NCBI GenBank assembly: GCA_002368795.1
Contig: DFFG01000003.1
Coordinates: 1-64,000, forward strand
Reading direction: 5' to 3'
Length of the DNA: 64,000 nt
Origin: Eubacterium sp. UBA3782
GTDB taxonomy: Bacteria > Bacillota > Clostridia > Lachnospirales > Lachnospiraceae
Shown: positions 26,629-34,860 of the stretch, in pieces
Layout of the letters: the number at the start of each line of letters is the position of its first letter
Position numbering within the stretch: position 1 is the stretch's first letter
The notes under the pieces: generated by a model
What the model was told of the DNA's origin: nothing
The model's input: the letters and a program-made list of their open reading frames with translations, nothing else
Database searches by the model: none
Translations under genes and position numbers: made by a program

Positions 26629-27357
26629 TTATACAGCAGTGACAGCTGTCTTCAGTGCGATCTCCATCATCTCGTGGAAGGAGGTCCGGATCTCTGCCGG
26701 AGAGAGGTGGTCACCGGTAAAGATATGGTCAGAGATCGACAGGATGCTCAGGGCTTTTTTGTGGGCATACATGGCCTCAGCATACAGGCCTGCGGTTTCC
26801 ATCTCCACAGCCAGAAGGCCGGCTTCCTTGACCTTGCGGTTGACCTCAGGATCCGGATAATAGAAGAAATCCGAGGTGTATACGCTGCCGACGGAGGTGT
26901 GAACGCCCATCTCGTCTGCGATTCCGGCAGCTGTCCGCAGCATGCCCCAGTCGGCTGTCGGCGCGATCTGTCCGGGCAGACCATAGCGGGAGGGTACCGC
27001 AGAATTTGTGGAGGCGGACATGGCAAGGAGCACATCTCTGACCTTTACCTCGTCGGCGATGGCGCCGGCGCTGCCTATACGGATGATGGCCTCAACACCG
27101 AAGAAGGTGAAGAGCTCGTGCGCGTAAAGCACCATGGAGGGCACGCCCATTCCGCTTCCCATGACGGATACCTCGGTCCCCTGGTAGGTGCCGGTGTAGC
27201 CAAGCATATTGCGGACGTCGTTAAAGCATACAACATTTTCCAGATAATTGTCCGCGACAAATTTCGCGCGGAGCGGATCGCCGGGCATCAGGACAACCTT
27301 GGCGACATGTGTGCCATCTTTGATCTCGATGCAGGCAGAGGGTGAGGGTGTTCCCAT
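26629..27357 (-). CDS. deoD: Purine nucleoside phosphorylase, DeoD type
   Basis: 242 residues, matching hexameric DeoD-type phosphorylases: VLMPGDPLRAKFVAD near the N-terminus, GSGMGVPSM, RIGSAGAI, AVEMETAGLYAEA (the nucleoside-contact Glu) and the late SDHI block. It splits purine nucleosides with phosphate for salvage. It is transcribed against murI and divergently from the lipoprotein gene. An AAAGGAGAAAA site precedes the ATG. Confidence 0.9.
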   Translation of the reverse strand: MGTPSPSACIEIKDGTHVAKVVLMPGDPLRAKFVADNYLENVVCFNDVRNMLGYTGTYQGTEVSVMGSGMGVPSMVLYAHELFTFFGVEAIIRIGSAGAIADEVKVRDVLLAMSASTNSAVPSRYGLPGQIAPTADWGMLRTAAGIADEMGVHTSVGSVYTSDFFYYPDPEVNRKVKEAGLLAVEMETAGLYAEAMYAHKKALSILSISDHIFTGDHLSPAEIRTSFHEMMEIALKTAVTAV

Positions 27358-27439
27358 AGCGTTTTCTCCTTTGCGGTCTATTCTATCTCATGCATACCGG
27401 CGCAGAAGTGTATGTCATACAGGCCGGCTGTGTTCTCTT

Positions 27440-27448
27440 ATCATAGCA
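27440..27448 (-). promoter_or_regulatory. Putative extended -10 for deoD
   Basis: The minus strand reads TGCTATGAT, an extended -10, about 83 bp before deoD. The -35 is poor. It lies close to the divergent promoter at 27477. Confidence 0.4.
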
Positions 27449-27476
27449 TATTTTGCCGGATGCCGGACAACGGTTT

Positions 27477-27505
27477 TTGCATGAGACTGCCGTCTGTGCT
27501 ACAAT
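27477..27505 (+). promoter_or_regulatory. Promoter for the transglutaminase-like lipoprotein
   Basis: TTGCAT (27477-27482), a 17-bp spacer ending TGC, and TACAAT (27500-27505). The lipoprotein ATG is 56 bp downstream. Confidence 0.6.
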
Positions 27506-27560
27506 TACGGAAAAGTGGGAAAACAGCAGTCTGGCGGAAGATCAGGATGAAGGCAGGGGA

Positions 27561-28880
27561 ATGATGCAAAACAGGAAGGGCAGAAGAATACAGATATGGA
27601 CGCTGGGCATCCTGATGTCTGCCGTCATGCTTGCAGCCTGCGGGCTTAATACTCCGAACCTTTACGAGGATACAAAGCTTGTGGCGGTGTCTGAGGTGCA
27701 GACTGGCGCCGGGACAAAAGAGCAGCAGGAAGGAGCGGCCCCTGGGACGCAGGATGTGCTTCCAACTGAACCGGGGACAGGTATCTCGCTTGAGCCTGCA
27801 GCTGACAGCGCCTTCACAGACCATCTTTCCGAAAAGGAATCCCTGTTCATCAACGGGGCCGGGCTGTTTTACTATTACACCCAGCTGGCCGAAGAAGAAC
27901 AGCAGCTGTACGATGCGCTCCATGCAGTGGCCATGGATCCCACCTCGACGGAGTATCACAAGACCGTCCATGTCACGGAAGATCCCTCCTCGAATGCCTT
28001 TATGCAGGAACTGACCATCGCCTATGAAGCGCTGATCTATGATCATCCGGAGCTGTTCTGGTTCCGGCAGAACGGCGGGAATTTCAAATTCTATTACGCG
28101 GGAGCGGAACCTGAGGACGGCTATTATACCGTGGCGGTCGGGCTGAGTGCTGTCTATGAGCGGTATGAGGAGGAAATGACCGCCTTCAACGCGGCGGCGG
28201 ACAGTTTTCTGGCCGGGATCGACATGACCCAGAGTAAGCCTTACATCGCTCTTGAGATCCACGACCGCCTGATCGAGCTGGTCAGCTATGACGATGAACT
28301 GGCGGCCATCTATGCTTCGGATCAGAGCTATGATTACGGATATTCTGCCTACGGCGCACTGGTGGAAAACAGCCGGGGCCAGGCGAACAAAGCCGTGTGT
28401 GATGGCTATTCCTATGCCTACCAGTACCTGCTGCAGCAAGCGGGGATCGATGCAGTCCGGGTGGGCGGCTATGCGGGCAATGAGACAGACGGCCTGCTTC
28501 CGCATTCCTGGAATCTGGTGTGCCTGGATGGGGAATGGTACGAGACGGATCCCACCTGGGATGACCGGGATCCGGAGATCGATACCGAACAGTACGGGGC
28601 GGATATCCTGATGCAGGCAGCCGCCGATGAGGAATTCTGGGACCGGATCCGCCACTACATGTATGGCCGCACGACGGCTGAGATAGAGAATTTTGTTCCT
28701 GACTGGACCTACACCTACTACACGGCAGGCGGGTATGTATCCTTCCTTGGACCGTCGGTCCACATTCGCGGCACAGTTCAGGGAGAAGAGGGGATGGTTG
28801 ACCTGCTTTCGGCTCTTGCCCCTGTGGCAGAGGGAACCAAATACAGCTACGAACATCTGACAGGAAACGGGAGGCCCTGA
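27561..28880 (+). CDS. Transglutaminase-like lipoprotein
   Basis: 439 residues. The signal peptide is basic then hydrophobic, ending in lipobox MLAAC, with lipidation expected on C27, so the protein is anchored to the outer face of the membrane. A transglutaminase-like catalytic triad is visible: C280 (AVCDGYS), H315 (HSWNLV) and D330 (DPTWDD). Bacterial members of this superfamily are often peptidases or unassigned. The start at 27561 (or the adjacent ATG at 27564) was chosen because the signal peptide begins here and AAGG lies upstream. A Nudix gene starts 2 bp after its stop. Confidence 0.87.
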   Translation: MMQNRKGRRIQIWTLGILMSAVMLAACGLNTPNLYEDTKLVAVSEVQTGAGTKEQQEGAAPGTQDVLPTEPGTGISLEPAADSAFTDHLSEKESLFINGAGLFYYYTQLAEEEQQLYDALHAVAMDPTSTEYHKTVHVTEDPSSNAFMQELTIAYEALIYDHPELFWFRQNGGNFKFYYAGAEPEDGYYTVAVGLSAVYERYEEEMTAFNAAADSFLAGIDMTQSKPYIALEIHDRLIELVSYDDELAAIYASDQSYDYGYSAYGALVENSRGQANKAVCDGYSYAYQYLLQQAGIDAVRVGGYAGNETDGLLPHSWNLVCLDGEWYETDPTWDDRDPEIDTEQYGADILMQAAADEEFWDRIRHYMYGRTTAEIENFVPDWTYTYYTAGGYVSFLGPSVHIRGTVQGEEGMVDLLSALAPVAEGTKYSYEHLTGNGRP

Positions 28881-28882
28881 CA

Positions 28883-29395
28883 ATGGCAGCTTTAAGCACA
28901 CTGTGTCATCTGAGAAAAGACGGAAAATATCTGATGCTTCACCGGACTGTGAAGAAAAATGATGTGAATCATGATAAATGGATCGGGATCGGCGGACATT
29001 TTGAGGCGGATGAGAGTCCGGAGGAATGTCTGCTCCGTGAGGTGAAGGAGGAGACCGGCTATACGCTGACCTCCTGGAAGTTCCGCGGCATCGTGACCTT
29101 TATCTCAGGAAACGGTGTAACGGAATATATGCACCTGTTTGATGCCGATGGCTTTGAAGGGGAACCCATTTCCTGCGACGAGGGCCAGCTCGAGTGGGTC
29201 GACATCGACAAGATCATGAGCCTGAACATCTGGGCAGGGGACAAGATCTTTTTCAAACTTCTGCATGAAGGGGCGCCTTTCTTTTCCCTGAAGCTCGTGT
29301 ATGACGGAAAAGACGGGCTCGTGTCGGCTGCGCTGGATGGCAGGCCCCTGGATCTGTCCCTGTATTTCAATCCTGACGGGAGCTGGAAGGCTTAG
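28883..29395 (+). CDS. Nudix hydrolase (MutT/8-oxo-dGTPase-like)
   Basis: 170 residues with a complete Nudix box, GHFEADESPEECLLREVKEE followed by TGY (Gx5Ex7REUxEExGU). The short length and the N-terminal CHLRKDGKYLMLHRT resemble MutT/YmfB-like 8-oxo-dGTP or nucleotide hydrolases. It begins two bases after the upstream stop, so it is translationally coupled to the lipoprotein gene. Its last 29 bp overlap the 3' end of the convergent TetR gene. Confidence 0.87.
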   Translation: MAALSTLCHLRKDGKYLMLHRTVKKNDVNHDKWIGIGGHFEADESPEECLLREVKEETGYTLTSWKFRGIVTFISGNGVTEYMHLFDADGFEGEPISCDEGQLEWVDIDKIMSLNIWAGDKIFFKLLHEGAPFFSLKLVYDGKDGLVSAALDGRPLDLSLYFNPDGSWKA

Positions 29396-30008
29396 CATAG
29401 CCTTCAAGCAGCTGGTGGATCGCTCTGTGCAGATGGGGCAGATACTCTTCCAGCGGGGCAGGCGTCTCATAAAGGATACAGCTGTAGCAGGTGGAATTGA
29501 CCAGCTCGATGATCATGAAAAGGAGGATCTCCGGATCGCTGCATTCCAGATCGGGAGAGGAGTCAAGCAGGGAGAGGTAGAGCTGGTAGAACTCGGAGAG
29601 ATCTGCATACTCTGCCTTGCCTTCTGTTTTTACTGCACGGCGGAAAAAGCCCCAGGACAGGTTTTTGCTGATGAAGCGAAGCAGCATATGGTTTTCCTGC
29701 AGAGAACTTAGGATATAGTCGATCATGGCGGTCAGATACGCCTCAAGCGTGTCCGGGATCGCCCCTTTTGCGTTCTGGATGGACTGATGGGCTTCCAGCA
29801 GCAGCTGGGCAGACTTACGGGCGACCAGTTCGTCCCGCAGGTCATATTTATCTTTGAAATACAGGTAGAAGGTCCCCTTGGCCAGCCCGGAGCGCTGGGC
29901 AATGTCCGCGATCGTTGTTTTGGCGAATCCCCGGTCAGTGAACAGCTCATAGGCGCTGCGCAGCAGGGAGGACCTTTTGTTTTGTTTGTTGATCTCTACT
30001 TTTCCCAT
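29367..30008 (-). CDS. TetR/AcrR-family transcriptional regulator
   Basis: 213 residues. The N-terminal helix-turn-helix is typical: RSAYELFTDRGFAKTTIADI followed by AQRSGLAKGTFYLYFKDK. The C-terminal ligand domain is unassigned. The target is unknown. The nearest palindromic operators of TetR type are upstream of the MMPL transporter at 32628-32689, 2.7 kb away across hppA, so control of that exporter is possible but unproven. The gene overlaps the Nudix gene tail-to-tail. Confidence 0.88.
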   Translation of the reverse strand: MGKVEINKQNKRSSLLRSAYELFTDRGFAKTTIADIAQRSGLAKGTFYLYFKDKYDLRDELVARKSAQLLLEAHQSIQNAKGAIPDTLEAYLTAMIDYILSSLQENHMLLRFISKNLSWGFFRRAVKTEGKAEYADLSEFYQLYLSLLDSSPDLECSDPEILLFMIIELVNSTCYSCILYETPAPLEEYLPHLHRAIHQLLEGYAKPSSSRQD

Positions 30009-30472
30009 GAAATCTACCTTTATGATTTGATCCGGATTGTCATTCTTCCGTCCGGTCCCGGCATGCTCTCCTTATTGTGAGAGCCCATCCGGCGGATCGC
30101 AGATGCGCACAGCAGAAGGTGCTTACGCACCGAGCGCGTCGCGGCAGGAACGCCAGGACAAAGGCTCTGTATAGTTTCTATATTCTGCCATTGTCACGAA
30201 AAATGCAAGAAGAAGAGGAGAAACTGCAGGGAGGAAGATGAAACCCCGCGGTACGAAAAACGAAAAAATTGCGGGCTTGATCTGTCCCAAAAGGGAGGAT
30301 TTAGAGGGCGAAAATTAAAAAACCACATGATGAAAATTAAAAACCACAAAGACAGAAAAAAGGTGCTGCGCCAAATGACGAAAACCGCTCCGTATTTCGC
30401 CGGAAGAATGCATTTATTTTGACGCAAACGCACAAATCTGGGTCTTTTTTATCCAAAAACCATGTTTTTCCG
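30009..30472. other. Long intergenic stretch upstream of hppA
   Basis: About 460 bp between the TetR gene and the hppA promoter. It is A-rich on the plus strand from 30230 to 30370, including near-repeats of AAATTAAAAA-CCACA at ~30314-30346. No convincing gene, RNA or terminator was recognised; a short minus-strand reading frame here has no ribosome site or coding pattern. Confidence 0.5.
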
Positions 30473-30501
30473 TTGTGAATGGCAGGAAGATGAATTATAA
30501 T
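30473..30501 (+). promoter_or_regulatory. Sigma-A promoter for hppA
   Basis: TTGTGA (30473-30478), a 17-bp spacer and consensus TATAAT (30496-30501), 40 bp before the hppA start. Confidence 0.7.
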
Positions 30502-30541
30502 GACAAGGATAAGCAAATGTCAATCAGGGAGGTATTAAAAA

Positions 30542-32515
30542 ATGACAGCCATTATCCCCGTGATCGCCATCATCGCCCTTGTATTTGCGGCGATCATGGC
30601 ATCATCCGTCAGGAAGGCAGAAGTTGGAACGGACAGGATGCGGGAGATCTCTGAGGCGATCCATGAGGGCGCCCAGGCTTTCCTTATGTCTGAGTACAAG
30701 GTCCTGGTCATCTTCGTTGTCGTCCTGTTCATCGTGATCGGTGTAGGCCTTAGAAACTGGGTTACAGCGATCTGCTTCGTCGTCGGTGCAGTATTCTCTA
30801 CGCTGGCCGGATACTTTGGCATGAGCGTAGCGACCCAGGCCAATGTCAGAACGTCTAACGCAGCTAGAACTTCCGGTATGGCCGCAGCACTCTCCGTTGC
30901 CTACCACGGCGGAGCAGTCATGGGCTTCTGCGTCGTTGGTCTTGGCCTTCTCGGCGTAAGCGCGATCTACTTTATCACCGGCAATGCGGACGTGCTCTTT
31001 GGCTACAGCCTTGGCGCTTCCTCTGTTGCTCTGTTCTCCCGTGTCGGCGGCGGTATTTATACCAAGGCAGCCGATGTCGGCGCTGACCTTGTCGGCAAGG
31101 TCGAGAACAACATCCCCGAGGATGACCCGAGAAACCCGGCCGTTATCGCTGATAACGTCGGCGACAATGTCGGTGACGTTGCCGGTATGGGCGCAGACCT
31201 GTTCGAGTCCTATGTCGGTGCCATCGTTTCTGCGATCACCCTGGGCATCGTTGCCTATGAGCAGAGCGGCGCTATGTATGCACTGGCTCTGGCTGCAGTC
31301 GGCATCGTTGCATCCATGATCGGTACCTTCTTTGTCCGGGGAACCGAGGGCGGCAATCCCCAGAAAGCCCTGAACATGGGCAGCTATGTTGCGTATGTCA
31401 TCGTGATCATCGCATCCATCGTCCTCAGCATTATGATGCTCGGAACTGTCATGCCGGCAGTTGCCGTTATCTTCGGCCTGGCCGTCGGCTTTGTGATCGG
31501 TCAGATCACCGAGATGTACACCTCCGATAAATATGCATCTGTAAAGCGTATTGCTCAGCAATCTGAGACCGGAGCAGGTACGAACATCATCACCGGCCTG
31601 GCCGTTGGTATGCGTTCCACCGTTATCCCGATCGTCTGCATCGCAGTCGGCATCTTCGCTGCCTATCGTGCAGCAGGCCTGTTCGGCATCGCTCTGGCAG
31701 CCGTCGGTATGCTGGCAACCACCGGAAGCACTATCGCTGTCGACGCATACGGCCCGATCGCCGATAATGCCGGCGGTATCGCTGAGATGTCCGGTCTGGA
31801 TGAGAGCGTCCGTGAGATCACCGATACCCTTGACTCTGTCGGAAATACCACAGCTGCCATCGGCAAGGGCTTTGCCATCGGCTCTGCGGCTCTGACCGCT
31901 CTGGCTCTGTTCGTTTCCTACGCACAGGCTGTCAAGCTGGAGTCCATCGATATTCTGGATCCCAGAGTTATCATCGGTCTCTTTATCGGTGGTATGCTTC
32001 CGTTCCTGTTCTCCGCGATCACTATGGAGTCTGTTTCCAAGGCTGCCTACAAGATGATCGAGGAGGTTCGCCGTCAGTTCCATGAGGACAGCGGCATCCT
32101 GGCAGGCACCAGCCGTCCGGATTACAAGAGCTGCGTAGGTATCTCCACAGTTGCAGCTCTGCACGAGATGATTGTTCCCGGCGTTATCGCAGCAGCAGCT
32201 CCGATCGTTGTCGGCATCATCCTTGGCACCGACGCTCTTGGCGGTATGCTTGCAGGCTCTCTGGTCACTGGTGTTCTTCTGGCGATCTTCATGTCCAACG
32301 CAGGCGGTGCCTGGGACAATGCGAAGAAGTATATCGAGACCGGCCATCACGGCGGAAAGGGCAGCGAGGCCCATCATGCAGCCGTTGTCGGCGATACAGT
32401 CGGCGATCCCTTCAAGGATACCTCTGGTCCGTCGATCAACATCCTGATCAAGCTGATGACCGTCGTTTCTCTGGTCTTCGCACCGCTGTTCATCGCCTTT
32501 GGCGGACTGCTTTAA
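30542..32515 (+). CDS. hppA: Membrane-bound ion-pumping pyrophosphatase
   Basis: 657 residues with about 16 hydrophobic segments. Signatures: DVGADLVGKVE (pyrophosphate/Mg binding), DNVGDNVGDVAGMGADLFES, and a late DTVGDPFKDTSGPS block. The motif GNTTAA has Ala where K+-independent enzymes have Lys, so this is the K+-dependent type; whether it pumps H+, Na+ or both cannot be told reliably by eye. It converts pyrophosphate energy into an ion gradient. GGGAGGTATT precedes the ATG. It is monocistronic, with a strong terminator ~60 bp downstream. Confidence 0.93.
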   Translation: MTAIIPVIAIIALVFAAIMASSVRKAEVGTDRMREISEAIHEGAQAFLMSEYKVLVIFVVVLFIVIGVGLRNWVTAICFVVGAVFSTLAGYFGMSVATQANVRTSNAARTSGMAAALSVAYHGGAVMGFCVVGLGLLGVSAIYFITGNADVLFGYSLGASSVALFSRVGGGIYTKAADVGADLVGKVENNIPEDDPRNPAVIADNVGDNVGDVAGMGADLFESYVGAIVSAITLGIVAYEQSGAMYALALAAVGIVASMIGTFFVRGTEGGNPQKALNMGSYVAYVIVIIASIVLSIMMLGTVMPAVAVIFGLAVGFVIGQITEMYTSDKYASVKRIAQQSETGAGTNIITGLAVGMRSTVIPIVCIAVGIFAAYRAAGLFGIALAAVGMLATTGSTIAVDAYGPIADNAGGIAEMSGLDESVREITDTLDSVGNTTAAIGKGFAIGSAALTALALFVSYAQAVKLESIDILDPRVIIGLFIGGMLPFLFSAITMESVSKAAYKMIEEVRRQFHEDSGILAGTSRPDYKSCVGISTVAALHEMIVPGVIAAAAPIVVGIILGTDALGGMLAGSLVTGVLLAIFMSNAGGAWDNAKKYIETGHHGGKGSEAHHAAVVGDTVGDPFKDTSGPSINILIKLMTVVSLVFAPLFIAFGGLL

Positions 32516-32574
32516 TTTAAAATGGTCATTTCCTGCTGTGGCAGGAGAAGACAAACAGAATCAATAGCCATTGC

Positions 32575-32602
32575 AGGCGGGATCTTCGGATCCCGCCTTT
32601 TT
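32575..32602 (+). terminator. Terminator after hppA
   Basis: A perfect 10-bp stem, AGGCGGGATC and GATCCCGCCT, around a TTCG tetraloop (32585-32588), followed by TTTTT. Confidence 0.92.
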
Positions 32603-32627
32603 GTGTACAAAAGCGAAGGTTAAAAAA

Positions 32628-32640
32628 TGACCAAAATTCA
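32628..32640. promoter_or_regulatory. Imperfect operator half-site pair upstream of the MMPL gene
   Basis: TGACCAAAATTCA shares both ends with the perfect palindrome 49 bp downstream. It may be a second binding site of the same regulator. Confidence 0.4.
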
Positions 32641-32675
32641 TTTTTGAAAGGCACAAGATTTGTGAAAAGTGATAA

Positions 32676-32704
32676 TTGACCATTGGTCATTTTTGGACTA
32701 TTCT
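32676..32704 (+). promoter_or_regulatory. MMPL promoter overlapped by a palindromic operator
   Basis: TTGACC (32676-32681), a 17-bp spacer and TATTCT (32699-32704). The 13-bp perfect palindrome TGACCATTGGTCA (32677-32689) covers the -35, as expected for a repressor operator. The transcription start (~32711) makes the GTG at 32743 the best translation start. Confidence 0.65.
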
Positions 32705-32742
32705 TTTCACAAAATTTCAAGATGAATCAGGAGATGATAGAT

Positions 32743-34860
32743 GTGATACAGACTGGGAAATGGATCGCACGGCACAGGATACTGATCCTGGCCATCGGGA
32801 TCTTTCTTCTGCTGCCTTCGGTCTGGGGTATGGTGCATATGCGGACAAATTACGATCTGCTGACCTACCTGCCGGAGAGTATTGAGACGGTGAGCGGGCA
32901 GCAGACGATCATTGACGAGTATGGCATGGGTGCCTTTTCCATGATCGTAGTGGAGAACAAGGCGCTGAAGGATGTGGCAGAACTGGAGGCGGACCTCGAG
33001 GATCTGGAGCACGTAAAGGATGTCCTTTGGTACGACGATGCTGCGGATATCAGCCTTCCGGTGGAGATGCTGCCTGCCGACCTGAGAGAAAAGTTTTTCC
33101 ACGGGGACGCAACGATGATGCTCGTTCTCCTGGATGAAGGCACCTCTTCGGACGCTTCGATGGACACGATTGCTGAAATACGCGGCATCTGCGATGAGGA
33201 CTGCTATGTGGGAGGCATGACGGCGATCCTGAGTGATCTGAGAGATCTGGCTGACCGGGAGGTACCGATCTACGTTACCATCGCCGTGCTTCTTTCGCTG
33301 GTCGTGATGCAGCTGCTCTGCGATTCCTTTCTGGTTCCGTTCCTGTTCCTCGCAGACATTGGGTTTGCGATCATCTATAACCTTGGGACGAACTTTATGT
33401 TTGGGGAGATCTCCTATATTACCAAGGCAGTAGCAGCTGTTCTGCAGCTGGGCGTCACGATGGATTATTCTATTTTCCTTCTGGGCAGCTACCGGGAATA
33501 CAAGGAAAAGTATCCGGAGGACAGTGAACGGGCGATGGGACATGCGATCGCCAGCACCTTCCGGTCTGTTGTGGGAAGTTCGGTCACAACGATCGCCGGG
33601 TTTATTGCACTTTGCTTTATGACATTTACCCTGGGGCTTGATATGGGCATCGTTATGGCAAAGGGCGTTATTTTCGGCGTGATCTGCTGTCTGACGATCC
33701 TTCCTGCACTGATCCTGCTGTTTGAGCGGGCCATTGAAAAAACGACACACCGGCCGCTTCTGGGGGATCTGCAGAAGCTGTCCGATTTTATTACTTCCCA
33801 CAGCCGGCTGTGGATCCTGCTTTTTGTCATCCTGTTTATCCCGGCCCTATGGGGACAGAATCATCTGGAGGTCTATTATGATATGGCGGCGTCTCTTCCG
33901 GAGTCGCTTCCGTCCAAGATCGCGATCCGGAAGACGGAGGAGGATTTTGGAAGCACGACCATCCATATGATCCTGATGGACGCAGACCTTCCGGCAAAGG
34001 ACAAGAAGGCAATGCTCGATGAGATCAGCCAGGTGGACGGCGTGACCTGGTGCCTGGGCCTGAACTCCCTGATAGGCACGAGCGTACCGGAGGAAGTCAT
34101 TCCGGAAAACGTAAAGAGCATGCTGCAGAGCGGCGAGCATGAGCTTGCCTTTATCAGCACAGGATATTATGACGGATCAGAAGAGGTAAATGCCCAGATC
34201 GATGAGATCAACGCGGTCATGGACCGCTATGACGATGGTGCAGTGCTGATCGGAGAGGCTCCTCTGACAAAGAATCTGATGGAGATCACCGATGTGGATT
34301 TTATGCACGTAAATACGATCTCCATCGGAATCATCTTTGTGATCATTCTTCTGCTGTTCCGGTCGATCAGCCTTCCGGTACTCCTGGAGACGGCAATTGA
34401 GTTTGCCATTATGGTCAATCTGGCGATTCCGTATTATATGGGGACCAAGCTTCCCTTCGTGGCCAGCATTATCCTGGGTACGGTACAGCTGGGATCGACT
34501 GTGGACTATGCGATCCTGATGACCACCCGGTACCAGAAGGAGAGACAGCGGGGACTGGACAAAGCAGATGCCGTACAGATCATGCATCGGACCTGCATGC
34601 CGTCGATCATCACCAGCGGCGCGGCCTTCTTTGCCGCAACCTTTGGCGTGGCAGTATATTCTGAGATCGATGTGATCCGCTCGATCTGTCTGCTCCTTGC
34701 CCGTGGAGCACTGATCAGTATGGTAGTCGTTATTCTTGTTCTGCCGGGTATGTTTTTGATCTTTGACTGGTTGATCTGCAGGACATCGGCAGACTTTTTG
34801 GGAAGGAAAAAGAAAAAAGACAGAGTGGAAATGATAGAAGAAAGAGGCGAAGCATCATGA
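32743..34860 (+). CDS. MMPL/RND-type efflux transporter
   Basis: About 705 residues from a GTG at 32743, chosen because AGGAG lies 9 bp upstream and family members start with this short amphipathic segment (IQTGKWIARHRILIL). An ATG at 32722 lacks a ribosome site. It has two halves, each with one helix, a large extracellular loop and five helices. The first half carries LGVTMDYSIFLLGSYREYKE and the second LGSTVDYAILMTTRY, matching the MMPL/SSD family. It probably exports lipids or hydrophobic drugs using the proton gradient. Its stop overlaps the next start (ATGA), so it works with the following YhgE/Pip-like protein. Confidence 0.88.
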   Translation: MIQTGKWIARHRILILAIGIFLLLPSVWGMVHMRTNYDLLTYLPESIETVSGQQTIIDEYGMGAFSMIVVENKALKDVAELEADLEDLEHVKDVLWYDDAADISLPVEMLPADLREKFFHGDATMMLVLLDEGTSSDASMDTIAEIRGICDEDCYVGGMTAILSDLRDLADREVPIYVTIAVLLSLVVMQLLCDSFLVPFLFLADIGFAIIYNLGTNFMFGEISYITKAVAAVLQLGVTMDYSIFLLGSYREYKEKYPEDSERAMGHAIASTFRSVVGSSVTTIAGFIALCFMTFTLGLDMGIVMAKGVIFGVICCLTILPALILLFERAIEKTTHRPLLGDLQKLSDFITSHSRLWILLFVILFIPALWGQNHLEVYYDMAASLPESLPSKIAIRKTEEDFGSTTIHMILMDADLPAKDKKAMLDEISQVDGVTWCLGLNSLIGTSVPEEVIPENVKSMLQSGEHELAFISTGYYDGSEEVNAQIDEINAVMDRYDDGAVLIGEAPLTKNLMEITDVDFMHVNTISIGIIFVIILLLFRSISLPVLLETAIEFAIMVNLAIPYYMGTKLPFVASIILGTVQLGSTVDYAILMTTRYQKERQRGLDKADAVQIMHRTCMPSIITSGAAFFAATFGVAVYSEIDVIRSICLLLARGALISMVVVILVLPGMFLIFDWLICRTSADFLGRKKKKDRVEMIEERGEAS

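Noticed and set aside
30194..30433. A 79-codon minus-strand open frame upstream of hppA
   Set aside because: No ribosome site, Phe/Leu-rich because of A-rich DNA on the other strand, and no resemblance to a known small protein.
30602..32554. A 650-codon minus-strand open frame opposite hppA
   Set aside because: The plus strand encodes a textbook pyrophosphatase; the antisense frame is Asp/Cys/His-rich without any recognisable fold or start signal.
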